Assembly (NCBI RefSeq): GCF_000342165.1
Contig: NZ_AMRV01000001.1
Coordinates: 124,001-188,000 of the forward strand
DNA length: 64,000 nucleotides
Direction of reading: 5' to 3'
From: Pacificimonas flava
GTDB taxonomy: Bacteria; Pseudomonadota; Alphaproteobacteria; Sphingomonadales; Sphingomonadaceae
The notes below the pieces were generated by a model. It was not told the origin of the DNA. It ran no database searches and saw only the letters and a program-made list of their open reading frames with translations. Shown piece after piece: positions 9,078-16,914 of this stretch (its first letter is position 1; each line of letters starts with the position of its first letter). Made by a program: the position numbers and the translations under genes.

Positions 9078-9427
9078 GACCACCCTTGATTCATCGACGC
9101 TGGCGACTGTGCGTTTCGATCAGCCGCGCTGGCCCGCTTGCGCCAATCATATAGGTCGATGTTCAGGCTTTACAGGGGGCGAAGGGGCGGGGGCGCCCCG
9201 GGCTGCTCCTTCCTGATGAAAAGGTCGCTGCTGGAGGCGGGGACGGACAGCCGCGTCCCTTTGCCGACTTCGGCATCGGCATCGGCACGCCTCGAACCTG
9301 CACGGCTTTGGGCGCGCGGGCGTAGCTGGACAAAAGCGGCCGGAAAGCCGCCATCCGACAAATATCCGGTTGAAACCTTCTCTCGTCGGCACTACAGCCT
9401 AACGATAATGATTAGCAATAAGGATCG
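9078..9427. other. Intergenic region with no gene, Fur box at its right end
   Basis: About 350 nt between the divergently transcribed fusion gene and the PepSY gene. Short open frames here look like GC-rich shadows: they have no ribosome-binding site and no recognisable protein features. The last 30 nt turn AT-rich and hold the Fur-box-like sequence listed separately. I see nothing else. Confidence 0.6.
9403..9421 (+). promoter_or_regulatory. Fur-box-like operator before the iron uptake operon
   Basis: CGATAATGATTAGCAATAA at 9403-9421 matches the left half of the classical Fur consensus (GATAATGATAATCATTATC) over nine consecutive bases, and about 14 of 19 overall. It lies 6 nt before the PepSY gene start, in front of a PepSY/TonB-receptor operon, where iron-Fur repression would be expected. 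Recognition is by motif only. Confidence 0.65.
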
Positions 9428-10594
9428 ATGGACGTGACGGCGTCCAGCCTGCGGACCTGGGCGGGCATCCACAAATGGTCGAGCCTTGTCTGCACGATAT
9501 TCCTGCTGATGCTCTGCGTCACGGGCTTGCCGCTGATCTTCCATGACGAGATCGATGCGCTTGCCGGAGACGAGGATGGGCGTCCGGTTATCGATGCGGC
9601 GGCCGAGCGCGCCGATATGCTACCCCTCGACGAGATGATCGCGAAGGCATTGGCCGCCAATCCCGGTCATGTTCCGCTGTTCCTCAGCTTCGACGAGGAA
9701 CGCCCGGTGGTGAACGTCACGACGGGGCCGACGCCCGATGCGGCGGGCATCGACATGCAGATCCGTTCCTATGACAGGCTGACGGGTGAGCTTGCCGGCA
9801 TCATTGCCGAAGACGGCGTCATGGATGTCATCCTGCAGATCCACACCGATATGTTTCTGGGCCTGCCCGGAATGCTGTTTCTGGGCGCGGTGGGGGCGCT
9901 GTTCATCGTCGCGCTTGTCTCCGGCGTCGTCCTTTATGCGCCGATCATGCGGAAAATGGATTTCGGCACCGTGCGCGCATCCCGCCCGACGCGCATCCGC
10001 TGGCTGGATTACCATAATCTGCTGGGCATCACGGCGCTGGCCTGGGCCGCTGTCGTCGGCCTGACCGGCATTATCCACACCTTGGCAACGCCGATCGTCG
10101 ACTATTGGCGCGGCGATCAGCTGGCCGAACTGACTGCGGCCTATGCCGAAGCGGAACCTTTGCCGGCGTCCCGCTACGGTTCGGTCGACACCGCCCTGCG
10201 AACGGTGCGCGCCGTTCGGCCCGGCAGCCGCCCGCAATTCATCGCATTCCCCGGCGGGTCGTACAGCTCTGCCCATCATTACACCATCTTTCTTCAGGGC
10301 GGGACGCCTCTGACGAAGGGGATATTGACGCCGGCTGTCGTCGATGCGGAAACCGGTGCGCTGACCGACGTTCGGCCCATGCCCTGGTACATGAAGGCGC
10401 TGCAGATTTCCCGCCCCTTGCATTTCGGCGATTATGGCGGGCTGCCGCTGAAGATCGTCTGGGCCGCTCTCGACCTGTTCACCATCGTCATTCTTGGATC
10501 GGGCGTTTACCTGTGGATTGCCGGGCGCCGGCCGCAGGCGCGCCCGCTGCTGCAAGCCGAGACAGCGAATGAGTCGCTGGTGGCGGCGGAATGA
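9428..10594 (+). CDS. PepSY-associated transmembrane protein (iron uptake locus)
   Basis: 388-aa inner-membrane protein of the PepSY_TM family, often encoded beside TonB siderophore receptors and linked to ferric-siderophore reduction or processing. Four hydrophobic segments are visible: near the N-terminus (SSLVCTIFLLMLCVTGLPL), about 150-175 (GMLFLGAVGALFIVALVSGVV), about 200-220 and near the C-terminus (LFTIVILGSGVYLWIAGRR). A large periplasmic part lies between segments 1 and 2. Conserved His residues appear in WAGIHKW, IHTDMF, DYHNLLG and ISRPLHFGDYGG, as in putative haem-binding ferric reductases of this family. The stop overlaps the next start (ATGA). Confidence 0.85.
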   Translation: MDVTASSLRTWAGIHKWSSLVCTIFLLMLCVTGLPLIFHDEIDALAGDEDGRPVIDAAAERADMLPLDEMIAKALAANPGHVPLFLSFDEERPVVNVTTGPTPDAAGIDMQIRSYDRLTGELAGIIAEDGVMDVILQIHTDMFLGLPGMLFLGAVGALFIVALVSGVVLYAPIMRKMDFGTVRASRPTRIRWLDYHNLLGITALAWAAVVGLTGIIHTLATPIVDYWRGDQLAELTAAYAEAEPLPASRYGSVDTALRTVRAVRPGSRPQFIAFPGGSYSSAHHYTIFLQGGTPLTKGILTPAVVDAETGALTDVRPMPWYMKALQISRPLHFGDYGGLPLKIVWAALDLFTIVILGSGVYLWIAGRRPQARPLLQAETANESLVAAE

Positions 10595-10830
10595 CGCGCA
10601 TCTCGCCCCCCGGCACGCTCATGAGGACGGCGCCCGCTCCCGCTCTTGTGCGGAAGCGCCGCCGGCCGTTGCGGGACGTCTTCGCTCTGCCGACGGTGAT
10701 CGCTCTCGCCAGCCTGACGGGGCTGGGCCTGGCGCTTCTGGGGGACGGTCTCTTCGATGCCGGAGCGTGGATCCTGCTGGGCCTGCCCATCATGGCAGCG
10801 ATGTGGGCGCTGAGAACGCGCCGTCGCTGA
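10591..10830 (+). CDS. Small two-helix membrane protein of the iron locus
   Basis: 79 aa, start ATG overlapping the stop of the PepSY gene. An Arg-rich N-terminal part (VRKRRRPLRD) is followed by two hydrophobic helices (about 34-52 and 58-73) and a basic tail ALRTRRR, giving a positive-inside topology with both ends cytoplasmic. Similar tiny proteins accompany PepSY membrane proteins at TonB receptor loci. No enzymatic motif is visible; a helper role for the neighbouring reductase-like protein is inference. Confidence 0.72.
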   Translation: MTRISPPGTLMRTAPAPALVRKRRRPLRDVFALPTVIALASLTGLGLALLGDGLFDAGAWILLGLPIMAAMWALRTRRR

Positions 10831-10878
10831 CCTCAATTCTGAACAAAACCCTATAACCAATTAAAAAAGGGCCAATCT

Positions 10879-13047
10879 ATGAACGTCAGGTTCGCCGTAC
10901 CGCTGCTGCTTTGTGTCTCTCCGCTCGCGATCGCGACGCCGGCTGCTGCGCAGCAGAGTGAAAGTTCGCCAGGAGCGGACGACGAAGCAATCGTCATCAC
11001 CGCACAGCAGCGAAACGCGACCGAAGTGCTGAACGCCGCGGATGTCGGCGTTCTGGGCAGCAAGGACGCCCTGGACGTTCCGTTCAACGTCCGGACCTAT
11101 ACGGAAACGCTGATCCTCAACCAGCAGCCCCTGACGCTTGGCGAGGTGCTTGACAACGACCCGACGATCCGGACGAGCTATGGCTTCGGCAACGCGGCGG
11201 AGCTGTTCGTGGTGCGCGGGTTTCCGCTCTTCGGTGACGATCTGGGATTCAATGGTCTTTACGGGATCACGCCGCGTCAGCTCGTTGCGCCGGAACTCTA
11301 TCAGGAGGTGCAGGTGCTGAACGGCGCAAGCGCCTTTCTGAACGGCGCGGCGCCGGGCGGCACGGGCGTGGGCGGCAACATCAACCTGGTGCCGAAGCGT
11401 GCCGGAACGGCAGACCTGACCCGGGTGACGGCAAATTATATCTCGGACAGCCATTTCGGCGGCAGTGCCGACGTGGCGAGGCGATTTGCCGACGATACGA
11501 TTGGCGTTCGGGTAAACGGGGCCTACCGCGCCGGCGACGTATCAGTCGACGACGAGTTTCGTCGCACGGCCGTTGTCGGGGGCGCTATCGACTACGCCGG
11601 TGAGCGGCTGCGCGTCGCTCTCGACATCGCCTATCAGCGCGTCGAGGTCGACGGACTGCGTCCGAAGGTTCAGCTCAGCAGCGCAGTGACGGAGATTCCG
11701 GACGTTCCCGACGCCGACGCGAACTACGCGCAGCCCTGGACGAGTACGGAGCTGCGGGATGTCTTCGGGACGCTGACGGTCGAATATGATCTTGCGGACA
11801 ATGCGCTGCTTTATGCAGCCATCGGTGCGCGCGACACCGATGAGGCGGGCACGTACGGCAACATCACGCTCAACGATGGAGCGACCGGGGCCGCAACGGG
11901 CGGGGGCAGCTTCATTCCCTACGAGGCCAACAATGAAAGTGCGCGCGCCGGGGCCCGTATAGACCTCGAGGGCGCGGGGATTACGCACGAGTTCAACGTC
12001 GGCGGGAACGTGCTTTGGCAGGAGGGGCGGACCGCCTACGATTTCTTTACCGGCTATGAAACGAACCTTTACGACACGCCGGTCGTAGCGCAGCCCGGTT
12101 CAAACTTTGCGGGTGGTGACCTCGACAATCCGTTTCCGATCAATCGCACGCATATTGCCAGCCTGTTCGCATCCGACACGATCGGCCTTTGGGACGATCG
12201 CATACTCGTGACCGGCGGTCTGCGCATGCAGGTCATCAATACGAAGACCTATGGCTATGACGGCAGCGGACTGACGGAAGAATATGACGACAGCGCCATC
12301 ACGCCAGTGGTCGGAGTCGTCGTGAAGCCGTCGGACAGGATTTCCTTCTTCGCCAATCGTATCGAAGGCCTGGCGGCGGGCGAGACCGCGCCGGTGAACG
12401 ACGAAGATATCGTCAATCCCGGTGAAGCCTTTCCGCCGTACAAGTCCGTGCAATACGAGGTGGGCGGCAAGGCTCGGCTGGGCACGTTCAACGCGGCCCT
12501 GGCCCTGTTCCAGACCGAGCAGCCGAACGGCTATGCGCGGCCCGTTGATCCCGCAGAACCCGACGGCGACCTCGTCTACGGGGTGTTCGGCGAACAGCGC
12601 AATCGCGGCATCGAGCTGACTCTGAACGGCGAACTGACCGAGGAGCTGCGGCTGATCGCGGGCGGATCGGTGCTGGAGGCGAAGCTGCGTGATACGGGCG
12701 GAGTCAACGAGGGAAATGATGCGGCCGGCGTACCGGAATATCTGCTGAACGCGAATGTCGAGTGGGACCTGCCCTTCCTTCGCGGACTGACGCTGACCGG
12801 ACGGGCCGTGCATACCGGCGAGCAGGCGGCGAACGCGGCCAATACCCTTCGGCTGGACAGTTGGACGACCTTCGACATTGGCGCGCGCTACGTCGCTGCG
12901 GTCGGCGATCGCCCGCTCACCTTGCGCGCGGGGATCGATAATGTCGCGAACGAGCGCTACTGGGCGACGGCGTTCGATTCCTTCGGCACCGCACTTCTCC
13001 AGGGAACGCCGCGCACGTTCCGCCTGTCCGCCTCCATCGATCTGTAA
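10879..13047 (+). CDS. TonB-dependent siderophore receptor
   Basis: 722-aa outer-membrane transporter. It has a signal peptide (VPLLLCVSPLAIATPAAAQQ), a TonB-box-like EAIVITAQQ, a plug domain with LGEVLDNDPTIRTSYGFGNA and FVVRGFPLFGDDLGFNGLYG, and the plug end GGNINLVPKRAG. A beta-barrel follows and ends RTFRLSASIDL with the C-terminal aromatic/hydrophobic pattern needed for Bam insertion. The plug pattern is that of siderophore receptors; the ligand is unknown. It is the third gene of the Fur-box-preceded operon, 48 nt after the small membrane protein, and converges with the PAP2 gene. Confidence 0.9.
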   Translation: MNVRFAVPLLLCVSPLAIATPAAAQQSESSPGADDEAIVITAQQRNATEVLNAADVGVLGSKDALDVPFNVRTYTETLILNQQPLTLGEVLDNDPTIRTSYGFGNAAELFVVRGFPLFGDDLGFNGLYGITPRQLVAPELYQEVQVLNGASAFLNGAAPGGTGVGGNINLVPKRAGTADLTRVTANYISDSHFGGSADVARRFADDTIGVRVNGAYRAGDVSVDDEFRRTAVVGGAIDYAGERLRVALDIAYQRVEVDGLRPKVQLSSAVTEIPDVPDADANYAQPWTSTELRDVFGTLTVEYDLADNALLYAAIGARDTDEAGTYGNITLNDGATGAATGGGSFIPYEANNESARAGARIDLEGAGITHEFNVGGNVLWQEGRTAYDFFTGYETNLYDTPVVAQPGSNFAGGDLDNPFPINRTHIASLFASDTIGLWDDRILVTGGLRMQVINTKTYGYDGSGLTEEYDDSAITPVVGVVVKPSDRISFFANRIEGLAAGETAPVNDEDIVNPGEAFPPYKSVQYEVGGKARLGTFNAALALFQTEQPNGYARPVDPAEPDGDLVYGVFGEQRNRGIELTLNGELTEELRLIAGGSVLEAKLRDTGGVNEGNDAAGVPEYLLNANVEWDLPFLRGLTLTGRAVHTGEQAANAANTLRLDSWTTFDIGARYVAAVGDRPLTLRAGIDNVANERYWATAFDSFGTALLQGTPRTFRLSASIDL

Positions 13048-13060
13048 GGTCGCCGAGCGG

Positions 13061-13735
13061 TCAATTTCGAAGGAGATGCGGAGGGCTGCCTTCTCTGAAC
13101 CGAGATGCGGCGATCCAGCATAGGATCGCCCATCCCGCTCCGAAGCTCCAGCCGGCGAGCACATCGGTGGGGTAATGAACCCCGAGGTAGAGGCGGGACA
13201 ATCCGATCAGAAACACCAGCGCGACCGCGGTCAGGTATAGGAACTGGCGCTTCGTTGGCTGCTCACGCCCTTCTGCCAGAATGGCCGCCAGCGTCAGATA
13301 GACGATGGCGGAATTCATCGCGTGTCCGCTTGGAAAACTTGCGGAGCTGACCTCGACCAGATGCGGCACCGCCTCGGGTCTCGCCCGATCGTAAAGGGAT
13401 TTCAGCGCACGGCTCAAGAGCCAGCCCGTCGCGACGGTGAGCGTGAGGAACAGTCCGGTGTGGGGCCGGCCGGTCGCCCAAAGATATGCCGATATGACAA
13501 GGGTGATCGGCGCCAGAAGCGAAATGCCTCCAAGCGCGGTCAGGTCGGTCAGAAATTGCGTGAGCCAGCGCGGACCGGGAACGAAGCCGCCGTTACCGTC
13601 TTGGGCGCGCAGCAGAAGCAGTGCCCGTTCGTCCGCCCATGCCAGGCCGCCCCAGTCGACGATCAGGCCGACAGCGGGGAGCGACAGCAACGCCGCGGCG
13701 GCAATGATGAAACCGGTGCGGCCAGGTGGGGCCAT
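13061..13735 (-). CDS. PAP2-family membrane phosphatase
   Basis: 224-aa inner-membrane phosphatase of the PAP2/undecaprenyl-diphosphatase superfamily. The three acid-phosphatase motifs are visible: KSLYDRARP (KxxxxxxRP type), then ASFPSGHAMNS (PSGH), then SRLYLGVHYPTDVLAG (SRxxxxxHxxxD). About five to six hydrophobic segments surround them. I chose the ATG at 13735, which follows a GGAGGAAGGG stretch and puts the first helix right at the N-terminus. An ATG at 13834 has no ribosome-binding site and would lie in the opposite-strand Mn riboswitch. The likely substrate class is a lipid phosphate or undecaprenyl diphosphate (family inference). Confidence 0.87.
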   Translation of the reverse strand: MAPPGRTGFIIAAAALLSLPAVGLIVDWGGLAWADERALLLLRAQDGNGGFVPGPRWLTQFLTDLTALGGISLLAPITLVISAYLWATGRPHTGLFLTLTVATGWLLSRALKSLYDRARPEAVPHLVEVSSASFPSGHAMNSAIVYLTLAAILAEGREQPTKRQFLYLTAVALVFLIGLSRLYLGVHYPTDVLAGWSFGAGWAILCWIAASRFREGSPPHLLRN

Positions 13736-13835
13736 GGCGTCGTTTATCCCTTCCTCCGGCTGCGTCGCCTTCGTACCGCGTCCCGCTCCATGCTTGAACA
13801 CCGCGGTCCGGCCGTCTAGGGTTCTCTTCGTCATC

Positions 13836-13955
13836 TGGGGAGTAGCCAGTTGCGGCGCCGGTTTTGAAAGGGCGTTGCAAGCTCCTGCGTCAACATACTC
13901 GGCCGAGAGGTCGTGGCGCAGGGGGAACGGGATCACCGTTCGGGCGAGACCGGTG
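13836..13955 (+). promoter_or_regulatory. yybP-ykoY manganese riboswitch
   Basis: The conserved aptamer elements occur in the right order: GGGGAGTAGC at 13837-13846, CAACATACTCGG at 13891-13902 and GAGACC at 13946-13951. A short P1 stem closes them, CTGG at 13835-13838 with CCGG at 13950-13953. This is the Mn2+-sensing yybP-ykoY class. The gene downstream is a GDT1/UPF0016 cation exporter, one of the best-known targets of this riboswitch. About 80 nt of expression platform separate it from the TTG start at 14036. Confidence 0.88.
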
Positions 13956-14035
13956 GCATTGCGGTGCCGTCTGGGCTGGGCGGGAACTGGCGATGTCATT
14001 GGCTTGTCTGGCGCCCGGCCCTGGAGACCGTTTTC

Positions 14036-14608
14036 TTGGAAGCCTTGTTTACCTCCACCGTCGTGGTTGCTCTTGCTGAAATCGGCGACAAGACGCAGTT
14101 GCTCGCCATCGTGTTGGCGGCGCGCTTCAATCGACCGCTTCCCATCATCCTTGGTATTCTTCTGGCGACCATCGCCAATCATTTCCTGGCTGCCCTGCTT
14201 GGCCAGCAGGCTGCCGAAATCCTGCAAGGCGACTGGTTTCGCTACATTATTGCAGCCTCCTTCATCCTGATGGCGGTCTGGACGCTGATTCCGGACAAGC
14301 TTGGCGAGGAAGAGGAGCGCCGCCGTAGCCCGTTCGGCGCCTTTTTGACCACGTTGATCGCGTTCTTCCTCGTGGAAATGGGCGACAAGACACAGATCGC
14401 GACGGTCGCGCTGGGGGCGCAGTTCGAAGGTGTCGTTCTTGTGACGATGGGCACAACGCTTGGAATGATGCTTGCAAACGTCCCGGCCGTGTTCTTCGGC
14501 AGGGCGCTCCTCGATCGTGTCCCGTTTGGGCTTATGCGAGTGACCGCGGCCCTCCTGTTTCTCGTCATCGGCGTCTGGCTGCTGCTGCAGACGCTCCGTA
14601 TCGTCTAG
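14036..14608 (+). CDS. GDT1/UPF0016 (TMEM165) family Mn2+ exporter
   Basis: 190-aa inner-membrane cation exchanger. It has the two family repeats with the signature E-x-G-D-K-T-Q: VVALAEIGDKTQLLAIV near the N-terminus and FFLVEMGDKTQIATVAL in the second half, each followed by two hydrophobic helices. The TTG at 14036 is chosen because GGAG at 14023-14026 lies 9 nt upstream and the resulting start MEALFTSTVVVALAEIGDKT is the canonical family N-terminus; the ATG at 13993 is out of frame. Members export Mn2+ (or Ca2+), which fits the Mn riboswitch upstream. Confidence 0.92.
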   Translation: MEALFTSTVVVALAEIGDKTQLLAIVLAARFNRPLPIILGILLATIANHFLAALLGQQAAEILQGDWFRYIIAASFILMAVWTLIPDKLGEEEERRRSPFGAFLTTLIAFFLVEMGDKTQIATVALGAQFEGVVLVTMGTTLGMMLANVPAVFFGRALLDRVPFGLMRVTAALLFLVIGVWLLLQTLRIV

Positions 14609-14680
14609 CGCGTGGATGGAACCTGGGCCCGGCCCACGCAATGGAAAGGTGCCGAGGTTCGCGAAGCTGGAGAAAATGCG

Positions 14681-16324
14681 TTGCAGGTGTTGGGTCGATT
14701 TCAGGGAAGCGGTCTTCCGCTGCTTCTGATTTGCCTCTGGCTCGGCGTCACGGCCGCTGTGCCCGTTCACGCGCAGATTCTGGAGGAGCCCGCAGCGGAG
14801 GCCCCCGCTGCAGAGCCGGCGCCGGATCCGTACGGACGGGAAACGCCGCGATCTACCGTCACAGGTTTGATAAGGGCGCTTGGCGATCAGGATTACAACC
14901 GCGCCGGAAATTATTTCTACCTGTCCATGGATGGCGAGGGGCAGGAGGCCGAGGCTGCCGACTTCGCACGACAACTTCAGGCGGCGCTGGATCGCGGCGG
15001 TACGCTCGATCCGTTCGCAGCCCTTGCGAACGAGCCGGCCGGCCGCATCGAGGATGGCCTCGATGCGCAATTCGAAAGCGTCGGCAGCTTTCCGGAGGAA
15101 GATGCTCCGCCCATCGTCCTCGTGCGAGAGGAGAATGCCGAGGGTGTACAATTGTGGCGCATCTCCGATGAAACACGTGAATGGGTCGATAGGGATGAGC
15201 CTGCGCCGGAAATCGCCGCGGAAGAGCGGGCGGCCGAAGCCACTCTGGTTGCCGGAGCGCCCCTGAAGGACTGGTTGATACTCATGGGGTTGGCGGCGAT
15301 CAGCTTTGCCGGATTCCGCCTGATCGCGGCTGGCCTTTTGGCGGCAATCCGCATTTTCAGTCGCGACCCCTCTCGCAGCGGGCTGTTCCGCTTCATTCAG
15401 GCTGCGCTGCCGCCATTCAGCCTGTTTGCGGCGGTCGTGTGTTTCCAGCTCTGGGCAAACGCGATTCCGGTGTCGATCGTCGCGCGGCAGACGCTGCTCC
15501 GCTACGCCGGCATCGTCGCTTGGTTCGCGCTGATCTGGTTCGCACTGAGGTTGGTGGACGCAATCGCGCAGGTGTCTGCTGCGCGCATGCAGCGTTCGGA
15601 ACGGCGGCAGGCTGTATCGGTCATCACCCTTCTTCGCCGAACGGTGAAGGTGCTGCTGCTCGCCGTTGCCGTGGTCGCGATCCTCGACACGCTGGGCGTG
15701 GACGTGACGACGGGCGTCGCCGCGCTAGGCATCGGCGGTATCGCGTTGGCGCTCGGGGCACAGAAAACCGTCGAAAATCTCGTCGGAAGCGTCACGCTGA
15801 TTGCCGACAAGCCAGTTCAGGTCGGCGATTTCTGCCGTGTCGGCGATGTGGTGGGAACGGTCGAGGATATCGGCATGCGCTCCACCCGAATTCGTACCAA
15901 TGATCGCACCGTCGTCACCATTCCGAACGGAGATTTCTCGTCGCGCCAGATCGAGAACTACGCGAAGCGCGACCGCTTCCTGTTCAATCCCCGCATCGGT
16001 GTGGAATACGGCATCGGCCCGGCCAAGCTGAAGGAGGCCGTGGACCTCATCGAAACGGTGCTGCGCGACCATCCGCTGGTCGATGACGACGGCGTTCGCG
16101 CGCGTTTCGCAGATTTTGGCGCAAGCTCGCTGGATATCGATATCTGGTCCTATATCGGCGTCGGGGATTTCGCAGACAGCCTGAAGGTGAGGCAAGAGTT
16201 GCTGCTGACCATCTTCGAACGGCTCGAAGCGGCAGACATCGGCATCGCCTTTCCGACGCGCACGCTACATCTTGTTGCGGATCCTGAAGCGCAGGCGCCG
16301 CGGTCAGAGCCCCGCGAGGCATAG
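14681..16324 (+). CDS. Mechanosensitive ion channel, MscS family, with signal peptide
   Basis: 547 aa from a TTG at 14681 behind GGAG (14669-14672). This start gives a clean signal peptide (LLLICLWLGVTAAVPVHAQ), while the ATG at 14612 would place 23 hydrophilic residues before it. A periplasmic domain (about 25-190) precedes transmembrane helices and the MscS core: the pore helix region VTTGVAALGIGGIALALGAQ, then KTVENLVGSVTLIADKPVQVGDF and the beta-domain VGTVEDIGMRSTRIRT. It releases solutes during hypo-osmotic shock (family knowledge). It follows the Mn exporter closely and may share its riboswitch-controlled transcript. Confidence 0.9.
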   Translation: MQVLGRFQGSGLPLLLICLWLGVTAAVPVHAQILEEPAAEAPAAEPAPDPYGRETPRSTVTGLIRALGDQDYNRAGNYFYLSMDGEGQEAEAADFARQLQAALDRGGTLDPFAALANEPAGRIEDGLDAQFESVGSFPEEDAPPIVLVREENAEGVQLWRISDETREWVDRDEPAPEIAAEERAAEATLVAGAPLKDWLILMGLAAISFAGFRLIAAGLLAAIRIFSRDPSRSGLFRFIQAALPPFSLFAAVVCFQLWANAIPVSIVARQTLLRYAGIVAWFALIWFALRLVDAIAQVSAARMQRSERRQAVSVITLLRRTVKVLLLAVAVVAILDTLGVDVTTGVAALGIGGIALALGAQKTVENLVGSVTLIADKPVQVGDFCRVGDVVGTVEDIGMRSTRIRTNDRTVVTIPNGDFSSRQIENYAKRDRFLFNPRIGVEYGIGPAKLKEAVDLIETVLRDHPLVDDDGVRARFADFGASSLDIDIWSYIGVGDFADSLKVRQELLLTIFERLEAADIGIAFPTRTLHLVADPEAQAPRSEPREA

Positions 16325-16327
16325 CCG

Positions 16328-16359
16328 CGAGCCGTTGCGGGGGGCGGCACCGCGGCTCG
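16328..16359 (+). terminator. Weak terminator-like inverted repeat after the MscS gene
   Basis: CGAGCCG at 16328-16334 is complementary to CGGCTCG at 16353-16359, just after the channel gene stop. The loop is 18 nt and no U-tract follows, so a terminator function is only a possibility. Confidence 0.25.
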
Positions 16360-16403
16360 GCACGTCTTCAAAGGAATTGACTCGCTTGTGACGACATATT
16401 AGC

Positions 16404-16428
16404 TGCCTCGGCAGATAATGCCTTGGCA
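16404..16428 (+). promoter_or_regulatory. Tandem palindromic operator of the MarR regulator
   Basis: Two near-palindromes, TGCCTCGGCA at 16404-16413 and TGCCTTGGCA at 16419-16428, repeat with a 15-bp period immediately before the MarR start. TGCCTnGGCA-type cores are common in MarR-family operators, and an autoregulatory site that also controls the downstream efflux operon is expected (inference). A TTGACT at 16377-16382 could be the -35 element of the promoter. Confidence 0.6.
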
Positions 16429-16434
16429 GAGATT

Positions 16435-16914
16435 ATGGCCGAACTTCCCATTTGCGATTACGAACATCCACGCCGCGCACTCGGATACCTGATCCGGCGC
16501 GTCGCCAAACTGTCGACCGCGCGGGTCGAGGCAGCATTCTCCGACAAGGATACGACATTCACCCAGTGGGTCGTGCTTGCGCTCGTCAATTCCGGGACCA
16601 GCAATACGTCGAGCGAACTAGCCCGGCACACCGGTCACAACAGCGGTGCGATGACCCGGCTTCTCGATCGCCTGGAGGAGCGGGGAATGGTTGAGCGGGA
16701 GCCCTGTACCGACGATCGCCGCGTGATGAAGCTGGCGGTAACGCCGGCGGGGCGGGACACGCTGAAGGAACAGGCCGCCGATGTTCGTGCCGTTTGGCAG
16801 GACGTGCTCGGCGATATGCCGAAAGAGGATGTGACCCGATTGCTGCTCCTTCTGACCGAAGTCCTGTCGCGCTTCGAGGCGCGAGAGGGGATCGCACCGG
16901 GATGCGAAGCGTGA
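16435..16914 (+). CDS. MarR-family transcriptional regulator of the efflux operon
   Basis: 159-aa winged-helix repressor. The DNA-binding region contains SSELARHTGHNSGAMTRLLD followed by RLEERGMVEREPCTDDRR, the recognition helix and wing typical of MarR, with dimerisation helices at both ends. The ATG at 16435 is preferred; a TTG at 16423 would lie inside the second operator palindrome. Its 3' end overlaps the next gene by 13 nt, so regulator and pump are one operon. Such regulators are released by small phenolic or lipophilic ligands (family knowledge). Confidence 0.88.
   Translation: MAELPICDYEHPRRALGYLIRRVAKLSTARVEAAFSDKDTTFTQWVVLALVNSGTSNTSSELARHTGHNSGAMTRLLDRLEERGMVEREPCTDDRRVMKLAVTPAGRDTLKEQAADVRAVWQDVLGDMPKEDVTRLLLLLTEVLSRFEAREGIAPGCEA

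Noticed and set aside
9620-10555. Long open frame antisense to the PepSY gene (about 310 codons)
   Set aside because: Low-complexity Arg/Gln/Asp-rich translation typical of a shadow frame. The sense strand encodes a clear membrane protein.
13736-15151. Upstream extension of the PAP2 frame across the Mn exporter and into the MscS gene
   Set aside because: The extra sequence has no membrane or enzyme features, is antisense to well-supported genes, and overlaps the riboswitch. The ATG at 13735 has a ribosome-binding site.
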